A program made the position numbers and the translations under genes. From Holophagales bacterium (lineage in GTDB: Bacteria > Acidobacteriota > Thermoanaerobaculia > Multivoradales > JAGPDF01): a stretch of 64,000 nt of DNA. The stretch spans positions 682,001 through 746,000 of the forward strand of contig CP064972.1 of NCBI GenBank assembly GCA_016699405.1, given 5' to 3'. Under the pieces are notes generated by a model, which made no database searches, was not told where the DNA came from, and saw only the letters and a program-made list of their open reading frames with translations. Below, piece after piece: positions 16,819 to 25,812 of the stretch (its first letter is position 1; each line of letters begins with the position of its first letter).

Positions 16819-18141
16819 CCTATGAGGGACGTTCCTGGCACACTCTTTCCTGATCGTTGACAGCGAAAGGAGAAGGTCATGCGCAAGGAATCGTCCCGGC
16901 CTGAGTCTACGCTCACCACCCGTTCCGCCGCGAGCACGCTCTACCTGGCGCTCGAGCTGTCGCACCGCGAGTGGAAGCTCGCCTTCACCTCGGGTCTCGC
17001 CGTCAAGGCGCAGATCCGATCGGTGCCCGCCGGCGACCTCGCCCGCCTGCGCGAGGAGATCGCTCGCGCTCGCAAGGTCCTCGCGCTCGCGGCCAAGTGT
17101 CGCGTTCTCTCGTGCTACGAGGCCGGTCGCGAGGGCTTCTGGGTCCATCGCGCGCTGACTTCGATCGGCGTCGTCAACGTCGTCGTCGACTCCGCGTCGA
17201 TCGAAGTCAATCGACGGCGCCGGCGGGCCAAGACCGATCGCTTGGACGCCGCCGCGCTCGCCGACCTCCTGGTCCGCTACGATCTCGGAGGTCGCCGGGT
17301 GCTCGCCGCGGTGCGCGTGCCGACCCCCGAGCAGGAGGACGCACGTCCGCTTCATCGCGAGCTCTGCACCGCAAAGGACGATCGGACCCGGCTCATCAAC
17401 CGCGTGCGCGGGCTTCTGGCGGGCCAAGGCCTCCGTGTCGAGACCGTCCACTCCGACCTGGATCTCGCCGCGCTGCGTACCTGGGCGGGTAAGCCGCTGC
17501 TGTTGGGTCTTGCCCGACGCCTCGCGAGCGAGCTGGAGCGCCTCGGCGTGCTCCACCGTCGCATCCTCGAACTCGAGGCCGAGCGGCGTCACGCCCTCAC
17601 CCTGGCCGACACCAAGGCGAGCGAGCAGGCCGCTTTGCTCACGCGTCTGCGTGCGATCGGGCCCAACTCGGCGAGGCTCCTCGCGCACGAGCTATTCTCC
17701 TGGCGTGACCTGCGCAATCGTCGCCAAGTCGGTGCTCTCGCCGGGCTCACGCCGACCCCATTCACCAGCGGCGACACCGAGCGCGAGCAGGGCATCAGCA
17801 AGGCGGGCATCCGCAGCGTCCGCTATCTCGCCATCGAGATCGCCTGGGGGTGGCTGCGCTTCCAGCCCCGCAGCGCTCTCGCACGCTGGTACCAGAAACG
17901 CTTCGGCAAGGGCGGCTCGCGGCTACGCAAGATCGGCATCGTCGCGCTCGCCCGCAAGCTCTTGATCGCCCTCTGGCGCTTCGTCACCTTCGGCGAGATC
18001 CCGGCCGGCGCCAAGCTGAAGCCGGCCTGAAGCAAAGGGACCGGCTAGGACGCCATCACCCACAGCGTCCCTCGGTGAACCCATGAACGATCGACTGGTG
18101 GACCTGCCCGTGCAATGCCGGCGGGTTTCCTTCGGGAACCG
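16819..18141 (+). mobile_element. IS110/IS1111-type insertion sequence, apparently complete
   Basis: About 1.32 kb between the two direct repeats. Subterminal inverted repeats GAGGGACG (16824-16831) and CGTCCCTC (18066-18073) are exact. An IS1111-like element has such subterminal repeats and may end shortly after the right one, so the right boundary could lie near 18080. One intact transposase fills it. The 110 bp behind the gene contain a hairpin (GGTTTCC/GGAACC near 18124-18140), a possible place for a guide RNA. Confidence 0.7.
16879..18030 (+). CDS. IS110-family transposase (DEDD)
   Basis: A 383-residue RuvC-like recombinase. 'TLYLALELSHREWKLAFTSG' is the first DEDD block (Glu in place of the usual Asp, as in several relatives). 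'DRLDAAALADLLVRY' carries the K/R-T-D-x-x-D block, and the C-terminal Transposase_20 part shows 'RLRAIGPNSARLLAHELF' and 'GLTPTPFTSGDTEREQGISK'. The catalytic Ser region is in the latter block. GGAGAAGG precedes the ATG by a few bases. The reading is intact, so the element could still be active. Confidence 0.92.
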   Translation: MRKESSRPESTLTTRSAASTLYLALELSHREWKLAFTSGLAVKAQIRSVPAGDLARLREEIARARKVLALAAKCRVLSCYEAGREGFWVHRALTSIGVVNVVVDSASIEVNRRRRRAKTDRLDAAALADLLVRYDLGGRRVLAAVRVPTPEQEDARPLHRELCTAKDDRTRLINRVRGLLAGQGLRVETVHSDLDLAALRTWAGKPLLLGLARRLASELERLGVLHRRILELEAERRHALTLADTKASEQAALLTRLRAIGPNSARLLAHELFSWRDLRNRRQVGALAGLTPTPFTSGDTEREQGISKAGIRSVRYLAIEIAWGWLRFQPRSALARWYQKRFGKGGSRLRKIGIVALARKLLIALWRFVTFGEIPAGAKLKPA

Positions 18142-18151
18142 CGTGTTAGAT
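18142..18151 (+). repeat. Right 10-bp direct repeat flanking the IS
   Basis: Exact second copy of CGTGTTAGAT. On the minus strand the core reads ATCTAAC, an attC R''-type heptamer, placed behind the queC-like gene. Confidence 0.7.
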
Positions 18152-18411
18152 GGGGCAGCTCCCACCAGCGCTTCCACTCGGCTGCGTCTTGCAGCGAACA
18201 GAGGATTCGGTGACGGCCCCCGAGGCCGCACGGATAGAAGGTCGAGGCAGGACCTGATCCTGCCCGTCAGCGGAAGCGGCCAGTCGACGCTCGAACACTA
18301 CAACCCGAACCGGAGGACCGACTAGCGAAGAACTCGACCAGCCCCGGAGAGGGAGCTACTTGACAGGACGTTCTTCATAGAAGCCCGCTCAGTGGCTTGC
18401 GCCCCGCCGAC

Positions 18412-19086
18412 TTATTGCGCAAACGTGACGGCGTCGGCAACGCCCGCCTCATCAAACGCGCGTTTGCGATGTCTGCACGCGCTGCATGTTCCGCAGTGGA
18501 CGGGCCCTCCAAGTCGGCAGGTCCACGTGTCGCCAAAGCGTGCTCCGATTTCGCTGCCCAGTGAAACTACGTCGGTCTTTCGTTTGTCAATGAAGGGTGT
18601 CTGAAATCGGGGAACTGCGCCACCCTCGAAATTTACGAGGTTTGCCACCTGTGGAAATGCCTCAAAGAACTCCCGCATTCGCGGGCGTGCCTGGGCTTGC
18701 TCCTTCAAGACGGCAACACTGATCGTCTCGATCTTGGTCAGTTGCGCGTAGTAGAGAGCTACGCTCAGTAGGATAGGGAAGCCGGACGCCGGAACTACCA
18801 ACGCTTCCAGATCCTTCATGTCTGCCTCGTCTGGCCCTATCGCGCCTTCGGGTAGATAGCCGCGGACCAAGGGAATGATGCCTTTCACATCGACGATTTC
18901 GAGTGGAACGCCCAGGTCAAATGTGATTGCTTTCACGGAATGCAGTTCTTGATTCGTAGGGAAAGTCCCCATATCAAAGTAGAGCGCTCGGACCCTTTGC
19001 CCTTCGCGGGTGGCCTGGTAGATCATGACGGCCGAGTCGAGCCCTCCAGAAAGTAGATGGACGGATTCGTATGCGACTCCTGGCAT
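18412..19086 (-). CDS. QueC-like 7-cyano-7-deazaguanine synthase family protein
   Basis: A 224-residue N-type ATP pyrophosphatase. 'VHLLSGGLDSAVMIYQ' is the PP-loop, and 'TWTCRLGGPVHCGTCSACR' supplies the four-cysteine zinc site of QueC at residues 190-204. QueC converts 7-carboxy-7-deazaguanine to preQ0, using ATP and ammonia. No queD, queE or queF is nearby. QueC-like proteins also serve in defence systems (QatC, Cap9), so the role is open. Its base composition is visibly lower in GC than the rest of the window, which suggests recent transfer. The ATG at 19086 gives the family length. Confidence 0.85.
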   Translation of the reverse strand: MPGVAYESVHLLSGGLDSAVMIYQATREGQRVRALYFDMGTFPTNQELHSVKAITFDLGVPLEIVDVKGIIPLVRGYLPEGAIGPDEADMKDLEALVVPASGFPILLSVALYYAQLTKIETISVAVLKEQAQARPRMREFFEAFPQVANLVNFEGGAVPRFQTPFIDKRKTDVVSLGSEIGARFGDTWTCRLGGPVHCGTCSACRHRKRAFDEAGVADAVTFAQ

Positions 19087-19470
<384 letters not shown>

Positions 19471-19806
19471 TCAAAGGTCATCCGCGGGGCTGCGCATGCC
19501 GAGGTCGCCGCGGTTCAGGACGTGGGTGTAGATCATGGTGGTGGTGACCTGGCGGTGGCCCCAGGAGCTCCTGGACTGTCCGGAGGTCGTGGCTCCTCTC
19601 GAGGAAGTGAGTGCCGAGGGAGGTCCGCTTGCTGCGCCCAGTCACGCGCGGGCACGGCAGGACTGCTTCGCCCGGCTTCTCTGGCAAAGCGGCGCGCGGC
19701 CCTGTCGAAATCGCGAGGGCGGCTCAGGCTCGGACGACGTGTCTCCCGCGCCGAAGGCGTCTCGCCCGCGAGGCACACGCCCCGACGCGAAAGCTGCCGC
19801 CAGTGC
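19471..19806 (-). pseudogene. Decayed integron-integrase (tyrosine recombinase) C-terminus
   Basis: On the minus strand the reading 'SLGTHFLERSHDLRTVQELLG' continues, after a one-base shift in a C-run at 19559-19562, as 'GHRQVTTTMIYTHVLNRGDL' and ends at 19471. That is the box II of a tyrosine recombinase with the catalytic Tyr in 'TTMIYTHV' and the 'THVLNRG' ending typical of IntI. The catalytic R-H-x-x-R is damaged ('KRTSLG' in place of 'LRHSFG'). Upstream, 'DFDRAARRFAREAG' looks like the preceding helix. No N-terminal half is left. Confidence 0.78.
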
Positions 19807-20109
19807 CTACTGAAGCGGCGTTCCGCAGCGGGCGCAGAACCTCGGGCTGATCGCCTTGCCAAGATAGCCGTCGCAGGCAGGGCAGCGCCAGTTCTTCAGC
19901 GAGAAGAGAAGGACGCCGATGATCGCCACGAACGCAGCGGGCAGAGCATAGGAGAGCGGCACGCCACCGAGGGTCTTGCCCGTGGCCTCGTTCGCCGTGC
20001 CGATCAGGACCGCAGCAAGGAGCGCCGGGACCACCGCGATCCACTGGCGACGACGACGGAGGGCAAACGTGCTCTTGAACTGCTCGAGCTGCTCCTGGGT
20101 GTACGTCAT
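19807..20109 (-). CDS. Small membrane protein with C-terminal zinc ribbon
   Basis: A 100-residue protein. Residues 1-22 are charged ('MTYTQEQLEQFKSTFALRRR'), two membrane helices follow (about 25-40 and 52-68), then a cytoplasmic zinc ribbon with paired cysteines 'CPACDGYLG' and 'CARCGTPLQ'. The gene ends where the recombinase relic begins. No family function is known; such proteins are thought of as membrane-anchored adaptors. The start is the ATG at 20109 with AGAGGAACC in front. Confidence 0.75.
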   Translation of the reverse strand: MTYTQEQLEQFKSTFALRRRRQWIAVVPALLAAVLIGTANEATGKTLGGVPLSYALPAAFVAIIGVLLFSLKNWRCPACDGYLGKAISPRFCARCGTPLQ

Positions 20110-20556
20110 GGTTCCTCTCCGGGCGAAGGCGTGCGTTGAACGATCTCGATGCGGCGAAGGACTGACGGGCAATCGGACTGCGGTACCCTGGCTTCGCCCG
20201 CAACGGCTCGAGCAAGAAGGACCAGGGACTTCCGCCGAACCACCCGGCCCGATTTCGAGCCACCTGGACTCTCTTGCCGACCGCCGGGTGCGGCAACACT
20301 TGGCGCCGCGTGGCAACGGCCGACAGGCGTAACGGGCCGAGACGACATCTCTTGACCAGACAGGGCGCCGGCAGTGTAGGCAACCGAGGAGTGAGCGTCA
20401 ATCGTGGCGCGCGATGTCTACTCCCGACCGCGCAATGCGGATTCCTGAGCGGAGCTTTCCCGATCAGAGCGAACACCCGTCCCTCGCAGCGCGGATGACG
20501 GCGAGACGGAAGCCCATCGTTGGCGCACGCCGCCCGCCGGGCACTATGCTCGCCGC
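20110..20556. other. Non-coding stretch at the right border of the accessory region
   Basis: About 450 bp between the zinc-ribbon gene and the first core gene. I see no coding or RNA feature. Confidence 0.5.
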
Positions 20557-21669
20557 ATGACCCGTCGCGCTCTCGGCTCGTCGCTGCTCTTCGCCCTCCT
20601 CACCCTCGTTCGCCTCCCCGCCGCGGCGAGCGAGGCGGCTCCCGCCGGCGATCCTGGCGCGCGCTTCGCCGCGCTGGCGCTCGCCTGCGTGCAGCAGGAG
20701 TACCCGAACAAGATCGCCCACGTGATGCAGAGCGACGCCGACGCCAAGCCGCCGCGGGAGCTGACGCCGGCGTTCTATGGCTGCTTCGACTGGCACTCCG
20801 CCGTGCACGGGCACTGGCTGCTCGCGCGCCTCGCGCGGCTGCACCCGGAGGCGCCGTATGCCGCGACGGCGCGCGCCGCCCTCGGCGCGAACCTGACGGC
20901 GGCGCGACTTGCCGGCGAGGCGCGTTACCTCGAGGGCGCCGGGCGCGTCTCCTTCGAGCGGCCGTACGGCCTCGCCTGGCTCCTGCAGCTCGGCGCCGAG
21001 CTGCGCGAATGGGAGACGCCCGAGGCACGCGCCTGGTCGGCGGCAATCGCGCCGCTCGAGACGATCGCCGCGCGCCGGCTGGTCGAGTGGCTGCCCAAGC
21101 TCACCTTCCCGATCCGCGTCGGCGAGCACGACAACACCGCCTTCGCTCTCGGCCTGGCGCTCGACTGGGCGCGCGCCAAGGGCGATCCGTCCGGCGCGAT
21201 CTTCGAGACGAGCGTGCGCCGCTTCTACCTCGGCGATCGCGACTGCCCGCTCGGCTACGAGCCCTCCGGGCACGACTTCCTCTCCCCGTGCCTCGCCGAA
21301 GCCGACGTCGTGCGGCGGGTGCTCGCGCCGGCGGAGTTCGCCACGTGGCTCTCGGGCTTTCTCCCCGGCCTGCCGCGGGACGGGCGCGGGGACTGGCTCG
21401 CGCCGGGCATCGTCACCGACCCGAGCGACCCGAAGCTCGCCCATCTCGACGGGCTCAACCTCTCCCGTGCCTGGATGCTCGAGGGGATCGCCGCCGGGCT
21501 GCCCGCCGGCGACCCGCGTCGTCCAGCGCTCGCCGCCGCGGCGGCGCGCCACCGCGCCGAGGCGCTGCCGCGAGTCACCGGCGAGCACTACGAGGGCGGC
21601 CACTGGCTCGGCACGTTCGCCGTCTACCTCACCACCGGTCGCGGGCTCGCGTCGCCCGGGGCGCGGTGA
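20557..21669 (+). CDS. DUF2891 family secreted protein
   Basis: A 370-residue protein with an N-terminal signal peptide (cleavage near 'AAASEA'). The DUF2891 pattern is clear: 'EYPNKIAHVMQSDADAKPP', 'LTPAFYGCFDWHSAVHGHWL', 'FPIRVGEHDNTAFALG' and 'GHDFLSPCLAEADVVRR'. The family is predicted to be an alpha/alpha-toroid like glycoside-processing enzymes, but no activity is known. Its stop overlaps a possible GTG of the next gene, so both are probably co-transcribed. Confidence 0.9.
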   Translation: MTRRALGSSLLFALLTLVRLPAAASEAAPAGDPGARFAALALACVQQEYPNKIAHVMQSDADAKPPRELTPAFYGCFDWHSAVHGHWLLARLARLHPEAPYAATARAALGANLTAARLAGEARYLEGAGRVSFERPYGLAWLLQLGAELREWETPEARAWSAAIAPLETIAARRLVEWLPKLTFPIRVGEHDNTAFALGLALDWARAKGDPSGAIFETSVRRFYLGDRDCPLGYEPSGHDFLSPCLAEADVVRRVLAPAEFATWLSGFLPGLPRDGRGDWLAPGIVTDPSDPKLAHLDGLNLSRAWMLEGIAAGLPAGDPRRPALAAAAARHRAEALPRVTGEHYEGGHWLGTFAVYLTTGRGLASPGAR

Positions 21670-21698
21670 GCGCCGACGACCTGCTAGGCTCCGCCGCC

Positions 21699-22295
21699 GT
21701 GCACGAGAGCCGCCACGACGAGCACGTCGTTCTGGTCGAAGAGCACGTCGTCCTGGTCGACGAGCACGACCGCGTGCTCGGCGTGGCACCGAAGCACTCG
21801 GTCCACGGCGCTACGACGCCGCTCCACCGCGGCTTCTCGCTCTTCCTCTTCGACGGCGCCCGGCGCGTCCTCGCCCAGCGACGCGCCGCCGCGAAGGTCA
21901 CCTGGCCGCTCGTCTGGTCGAACTCCTGCTGCGGCCACCCCGCCCTCGGCGAGCCGGTCGAGCTCGCGGCGCGCCGCCGGCTGCGCGACGAGCTCGGGCT
22001 CGACAGGGTCGCCGCGCTCTGCGTGATGCTCCCCGACTACCGCTATCGCGCCTCGCGCGACGGGGTCGAGGAGAACGAGCTCTGCCCGGTGCTGGTGGCT
22101 CGCCTGCCCGCGGGCGTCGAGCCACGGCCCGACCCGGAAGAGATCGCCGAGCTGCGCTGGGTCGTCTGGGAGGAGTTTCTCGCCGAGCTCACTGCCGACC
22201 CGACGCCCTGGTCGCCCTGGTGCCGCGAGGAGATCCGCCTCCTCGCGGCGGCGCCGGCCTTCCGCGCCTGGCTCGACACCGACGGCGCGCGCTGA
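21699..22295 (+). CDS. idi: Isopentenyl-diphosphate delta-isomerase, type I
   Basis: A 198-residue Nudix-fold enzyme interconverting IPP and DMAPP for isoprenoid synthesis. 'WSNSCCGHP' holds the catalytic Cys and 'EENELCPV' the catalytic Glu; 'RRLRDELGL' is the Nudix-like helix. It begins at the GTG of 'VHESRHDEH'; an upstream GTG overlapping the DUF2891 stop would add 11 residues. The N-terminus contains a 21-bp tandem duplication giving EHVVLVE-EHVVLVD, unusual for the family. Other isoprenoid genes are not in the window. Confidence 0.92.
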   Translation: MHESRHDEHVVLVEEHVVLVDEHDRVLGVAPKHSVHGATTPLHRGFSLFLFDGARRVLAQRRAAAKVTWPLVWSNSCCGHPALGEPVELAARRRLRDELGLDRVAALCVMLPDYRYRASRDGVEENELCPVLVARLPAGVEPRPDPEEIAELRWVVWEEFLAELTADPTPWSPWCREEIRLLAAAPAFRAWLDTDGAR

Positions 22296-22308
22296 GCGCC
22301 CTCCGACC

Positions 22309-22728
22309 ATGCCCGAGCTGCCCGAGCTGCCCGACGTCCCGCCGACGACCGAGGACGTCCTGCGTCGCAGCCGGCTGCACCGCGTCCCCGGGGTCTACGT
22401 CGTCGCCCGCTGTGCCGGCGTGGGCGACGCCACGCGCCACCTGATCGTCACCCGCGACGAGCTCGAGACGACCGTCATCACCCGCCCCGAGCACCTCGCC
22501 GACTGCGAGGTCCTCGAGCGCAACCCCGACGCCTGGGTACTGCTCGCGATCGACTGCGCCAACCCGTTCTACTGCGTCGGCTTCCTCGCCCGCCTGACCT
22601 CCGCCCTCGCCACCGCCGGAATCGACGTCCTCGCCTGCTCGACCTTCACCCGCGACTCGCTCCTCGTTCAGGAAGCCCAAACCGAACGGGCGATCGCGGC
22701 GCTCCGCGCGCTCGGGCTGCGCAGCTAG
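22309..22728 (+). CDS. ACT-domain protein (CASTOR-like)
   Basis: A 139-residue protein with the two-part ACT/CASTOR layout: 'HLIVTRDELETTVIT' in the first half and 'YCVGFLARLTSALATAGIDV' in the second, ending 'LVQEAQTERAIAALRALG'. Such proteins bind amino acids or act as small regulatory domains in the cytoplasm. It follows idi by 13 bp and is likely in the same operon. The N-terminal 'MPELPELPDVPP' is low complexity. Confidence 0.85.
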   Translation: MPELPELPDVPPTTEDVLRRSRLHRVPGVYVVARCAGVGDATRHLIVTRDELETTVITRPEHLADCEVLERNPDAWVLLAIDCANPFYCVGFLARLTSALATAGIDVLACSTFTRDSLLVQEAQTERAIAALRALGLRS

Positions 22729-22871
22729 CCCACCGGCTGGAGGCGCGCCGTTCGTTGCCTCGCGGCACGGCCTGACGCCCGTGGCGGGCGGAGGAGCCGG
22801 GCTTCGCACCTCCGCTCACCCGCGCGATCGGGTGGGGTCGGCGGGGGGATCGAGGTGTACAGTCGCAACTC

Positions 22872-24086
22872 ATGAAGACCCCACAGACGCTTGCCCTCTC
22901 GTCGTTCGTTCTCCTGCTCTCGGCTGGCCTGGCCGAAGGTCAGGTGTGTTCAATGCGGTTCGACCCGGCGGTGAGCTCTCCGACCGGAGGCGCCTTCGCC
23001 AACTCGGTTCAGGACATGACCGGAGACGGTCGGGCCGACCTTGTTGCATCCGACTACTTCCATGACCGGGTTCGCGTTCTGCAGGCTGACGAGGACGGCT
23101 CGCTGACACCGCTATCGGAGATTCCGGTAACTCTGCCGCTTGGGAGCGAGACGGCCGACTTCGATGGCAACGCGATCCTGGATCTGGCAGCGATCTCAGA
23201 CACCGGCGATCACGCGTCGGCCCTCGGCATCGGGGGCGGCCTGTTCGCTCCGCCGCAGAACCTGCCGTTCGGAGCGATGGCGGGGGGAATTCGATCTGCT
23301 GACTTTGATCGGGACGGTTCCGCAGACCTTGCCCTTTCCGCCGGCCCTGGGTCGATCCATATTCAGCTTCTCATGGGCGACGGCGCGGGTGGATTCACCC
23401 TCGGCGAGGAAATCGTCACGGGAGTCTCTGACTTCATTCCGGGGATCGTGGCAGGGGAGCTCACGGGCGATTCGGCACCCGACATTGCTGCGTTCTTCCT
23501 GTCGATCCCGGCCATCCGCGTCTACCCCAACTTGAATGGCACCGGGTTTGGCCCGGCAGTCACGACCAACCTGGGTTTCAGCCCCGCCTTCGGACCCGCG
23601 ATTGATCTCGATGGAGATGGAGACCTCGACCTCGTCGGAACGGACCGCGCCGGCGGGTCCGTGAGAGTCCTGTTCAGCGTCAACGGCTCGTTCGTCGAGG
23701 CGGCCAGTCTCCCGGCGCCAGACATTCAGAGTGCCGTCGCCATCGCGGATTTCGATCGCGATGGGCATTACGACCTCGCTTACGAAACGCTGGGCGGCGA
23801 ACTCCGGATCCTCCGCGGCCTCAGCCCGACCCTGTTCGAGCCTTCGGTGAGTTGGCCGGTGCCGGCAGGTTCCAGCAGCGTGCTCGCCGCCGACGTCGAC
23901 GGCAACGGCTGGGTCGATGTCGTCCGGCAGGACTACAACCTTCGCGACACGGTCGAGGTCTACCTCAACCGAGGCTGCAGCGTGGTCGAGATTCCGACAC
24001 TCGACCGCACGGGTCTCGCGACTCTGGTTGGCCTGCTCGCGGTCGCGGCGTTCCTGCTGCTCCGCCGCCCGTCGCACGCGCTCTGA
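22872..24086 (+). CDS. Secreted FG-GAP/VCBS repeat protein with IPTL-type C-terminus
   Basis: A 404-residue protein: signal peptide 'LSSFVLLLSAGLAEGQ', then about seven FG-GAP/VCBS-type repeats forming a beta-propeller, each with a D-x-D-G-D type calcium loop ('DMTGDGRADLVASDY', 'DFDRDGSADLALS', 'DLDGDGDLDLVGT', 'DVDGNGWVDVVRQ'). The C-terminus 'VEIPTLDRTGLATLVGLLAV' followed by 'FLLLRRP' is an IPTL-CTERM sorting signal: a short motif, one helix and basic residues. It is thus probably processed and displayed outside the cell. No enzymatic motif is seen. Confidence 0.88.
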   Translation: MKTPQTLALSSFVLLLSAGLAEGQVCSMRFDPAVSSPTGGAFANSVQDMTGDGRADLVASDYFHDRVRVLQADEDGSLTPLSEIPVTLPLGSETADFDGNAILDLAAISDTGDHASALGIGGGLFAPPQNLPFGAMAGGIRSADFDRDGSADLALSAGPGSIHIQLLMGDGAGGFTLGEEIVTGVSDFIPGIVAGELTGDSAPDIAAFFLSIPAIRVYPNLNGTGFGPAVTTNLGFSPAFGPAIDLDGDGDLDLVGTDRAGGSVRVLFSVNGSFVEAASLPAPDIQSAVAIADFDRDGHYDLAYETLGGELRILRGLSPTLFEPSVSWPVPAGSSSVLAADVDGNGWVDVVRQDYNLRDTVEVYLNRGCSVVEIPTLDRTGLATLVGLLAVAAFLLLRRPSHAL

Positions 24087-24153
24087 TCGACGCAACTCGG
24101 CTCGAGCCGAGTGCCGGCAACCGCGCTTGTCGGCTTGTACGGGCGCCCGCCCC

Positions 24154-25524
24154 CTACGGCCGCCGCGCTGACCAGCGGCTGGTCGCGCCGGGCTCGAAGC
24201 CGTCGGCGAAGAGGAGGGTGAGGCCTTCGTAGGCGCCGATGTCCCAGCCATTGCCGATCGGGCGGGGCGTCCCTTCGAGGTCGGCGCCGAGGTCGGCGAG
24301 CGGGAGGCCGGCGTCGAGCGCCGGGCTGCCGGCCCGCAGGTGGAAGTCGCCCGAGGCGGGCGCGACGAAGAGCGCCGCCGGCGTCGCGACGAACGAGCTC
24401 GCGTCCTGGCCGGTCGCCGTGCGCCACTGGGCGAGGGTGAGCGTCGAGTCGCCGTCGTCGAGGGTGAAGCGGTCTTCGACGGCGTTGCGGTCGCTGACGA
24501 ATCCGGCAAGGCAGGTCGCGCAGACGTTCATCGCACCGCGCACGCCGTGGTCGCTCCAGAAGGTGTTGTTGCGCACCGTGTTGCCGGACGAGCCGTCCTG
24601 GATGTTGAGCGCCCAGCGGCCGTTGCTCGCCACGACGACGGTGTTGTGCTCGACCCGGTTGCCGGTCGACGGTTGCCCGCCGTCGATCTGGTAGAGCGAG
24701 ATGCCGGAGGCGTGCGAATCGAAGATCAGGTTGTTGCGGAAAAGCGAGCTCTGCACGCCGTCGCCGTTGATCCCCGAGCCGCCGGCCACGCCGTTGCCCG
24801 AGATCACGTTGCCTTCGACGAGCGCGTTGGAGATGACGCCGTCGGTCGGCACGAAACCGTCGCAGTCGACCGAGAGGTCGCCGTTCATGTGCAGGCCGTT
24901 GGCGTTGTTGCCCCAGAGGTAGTTGCCGCGCACGATCGGGCGGTCGCCCGAGTTCGACACGTAGATGCCGTGCTCGAGCCCCGAGCGGGAGGCCTCGTTG
25001 TCCTCGATCGTCAGGTCCTCGCAGCAGCCGGTGAAGATCCCCCAGCGACCGTTCTGGTCGGCGAGGTTGCCGCGGATCCTCACACCGCGACAGAGCACGG
25101 CGCGGATGCCGGCGCGCGTCCGTCCGTTGACCCGGAACCCCTCGAGGGTCACGTAGCTCGCCCCTTCGAGGTTGATGCCGTCGGGGGTCTGCGCGTTGTC
25201 GGCGGTGATCGCCGCGACCTCGCCCGTCGCGGCGCGAAAGACGATCGGCTGCGCCAGCGTCCCCGACGTCGAGAGATGGAAGCCGACGAAGTTGCCGGCA
25301 TGGACGAGCACCGTATCGCCCGGCCCCACGGTGTCGGCGGCGTGCTGGAGCGTCGCCCACGGCGCGGCCTGCGTGCCCGGGTTGGCGTCGCTGCCGGCGG
25401 GAGGCGGAGCGACGTGGTAGGTCGCGGCGACGCCCGCCGAAGGCACCGCGAGCGCCAGGGCGCAAGCGACCCGCCTTGCCCACGCCCTGGAGATCGACAC
25501 CTCGACCGCTGGCCGTTCTCCCAT
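24154..25524 (-). CDS. Secreted right-handed parallel beta-helix protein
   Basis: A 456-residue protein with a signal peptide near residues 14-33 and 'YHVAPPPAGSDANPGTQAAPW', the typical beginning of choice-of-anchor beta-helix proteins. Short repeats such as 'VRIRGNLADQNGRWGIFTG', 'TIEDNEASRSGLEHGIYV' and 'LVEGNVISGNG' form the helix coils. The end 'PALDAGLPLADLGADLEGTP' and 'DIGAYEG' is the choice-of-anchor Q domain. It closes with 'LFADGFEPGATSRWSARRP', one of the shared FE-G-W tails. It may bind or cleave polysaccharide; no catalytic residues can be assigned. Confidence 0.85.
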   Translation of the reverse strand: MGERPAVEVSISRAWARRVACALALAVPSAGVAATYHVAPPPAGSDANPGTQAAPWATLQHAADTVGPGDTVLVHAGNFVGFHLSTSGTLAQPIVFRAATGEVAAITADNAQTPDGINLEGASYVTLEGFRVNGRTRAGIRAVLCRGVRIRGNLADQNGRWGIFTGCCEDLTIEDNEASRSGLEHGIYVSNSGDRPIVRGNYLWGNNANGLHMNGDLSVDCDGFVPTDGVISNALVEGNVISGNGVAGGSGINGDGVQSSLFRNNLIFDSHASGISLYQIDGGQPSTGNRVEHNTVVVASNGRWALNIQDGSSGNTVRNNTFWSDHGVRGAMNVCATCLAGFVSDRNAVEDRFTLDDGDSTLTLAQWRTATGQDASSFVATPAALFVAPASGDFHLRAGSPALDAGLPLADLGADLEGTPRPIGNGWDIGAYEGLTLLFADGFEPGATSRWSARRP

Positions 25525-25812
25525 CGCCGTCCTCCCTTGTCGTGCCCCGAGCCTAGGGGCTCCGGCGCAGGGAGACTGTCAACCGGGCAACAGCGCTGGA
25601 GCCCGGGCCTTCCACCCCGGTCCGTCGCGAAGCGGCACAGGCGGCTGCGGCTGCAAAGCGTCGCGACCCAGGCCGGCGCAGGCGGACCGAACCGTGCGCC
25701 GAGCCGGCCGACCGGGCGCCAGGGCTGAGCCAGCGATCGCCGCAGGCCCAACGCAGCGCCGCAGACGCGGCCAGAGCCGACGCCGCAGCAGGAGCGAGGG
25801 GAGAACCACGGG

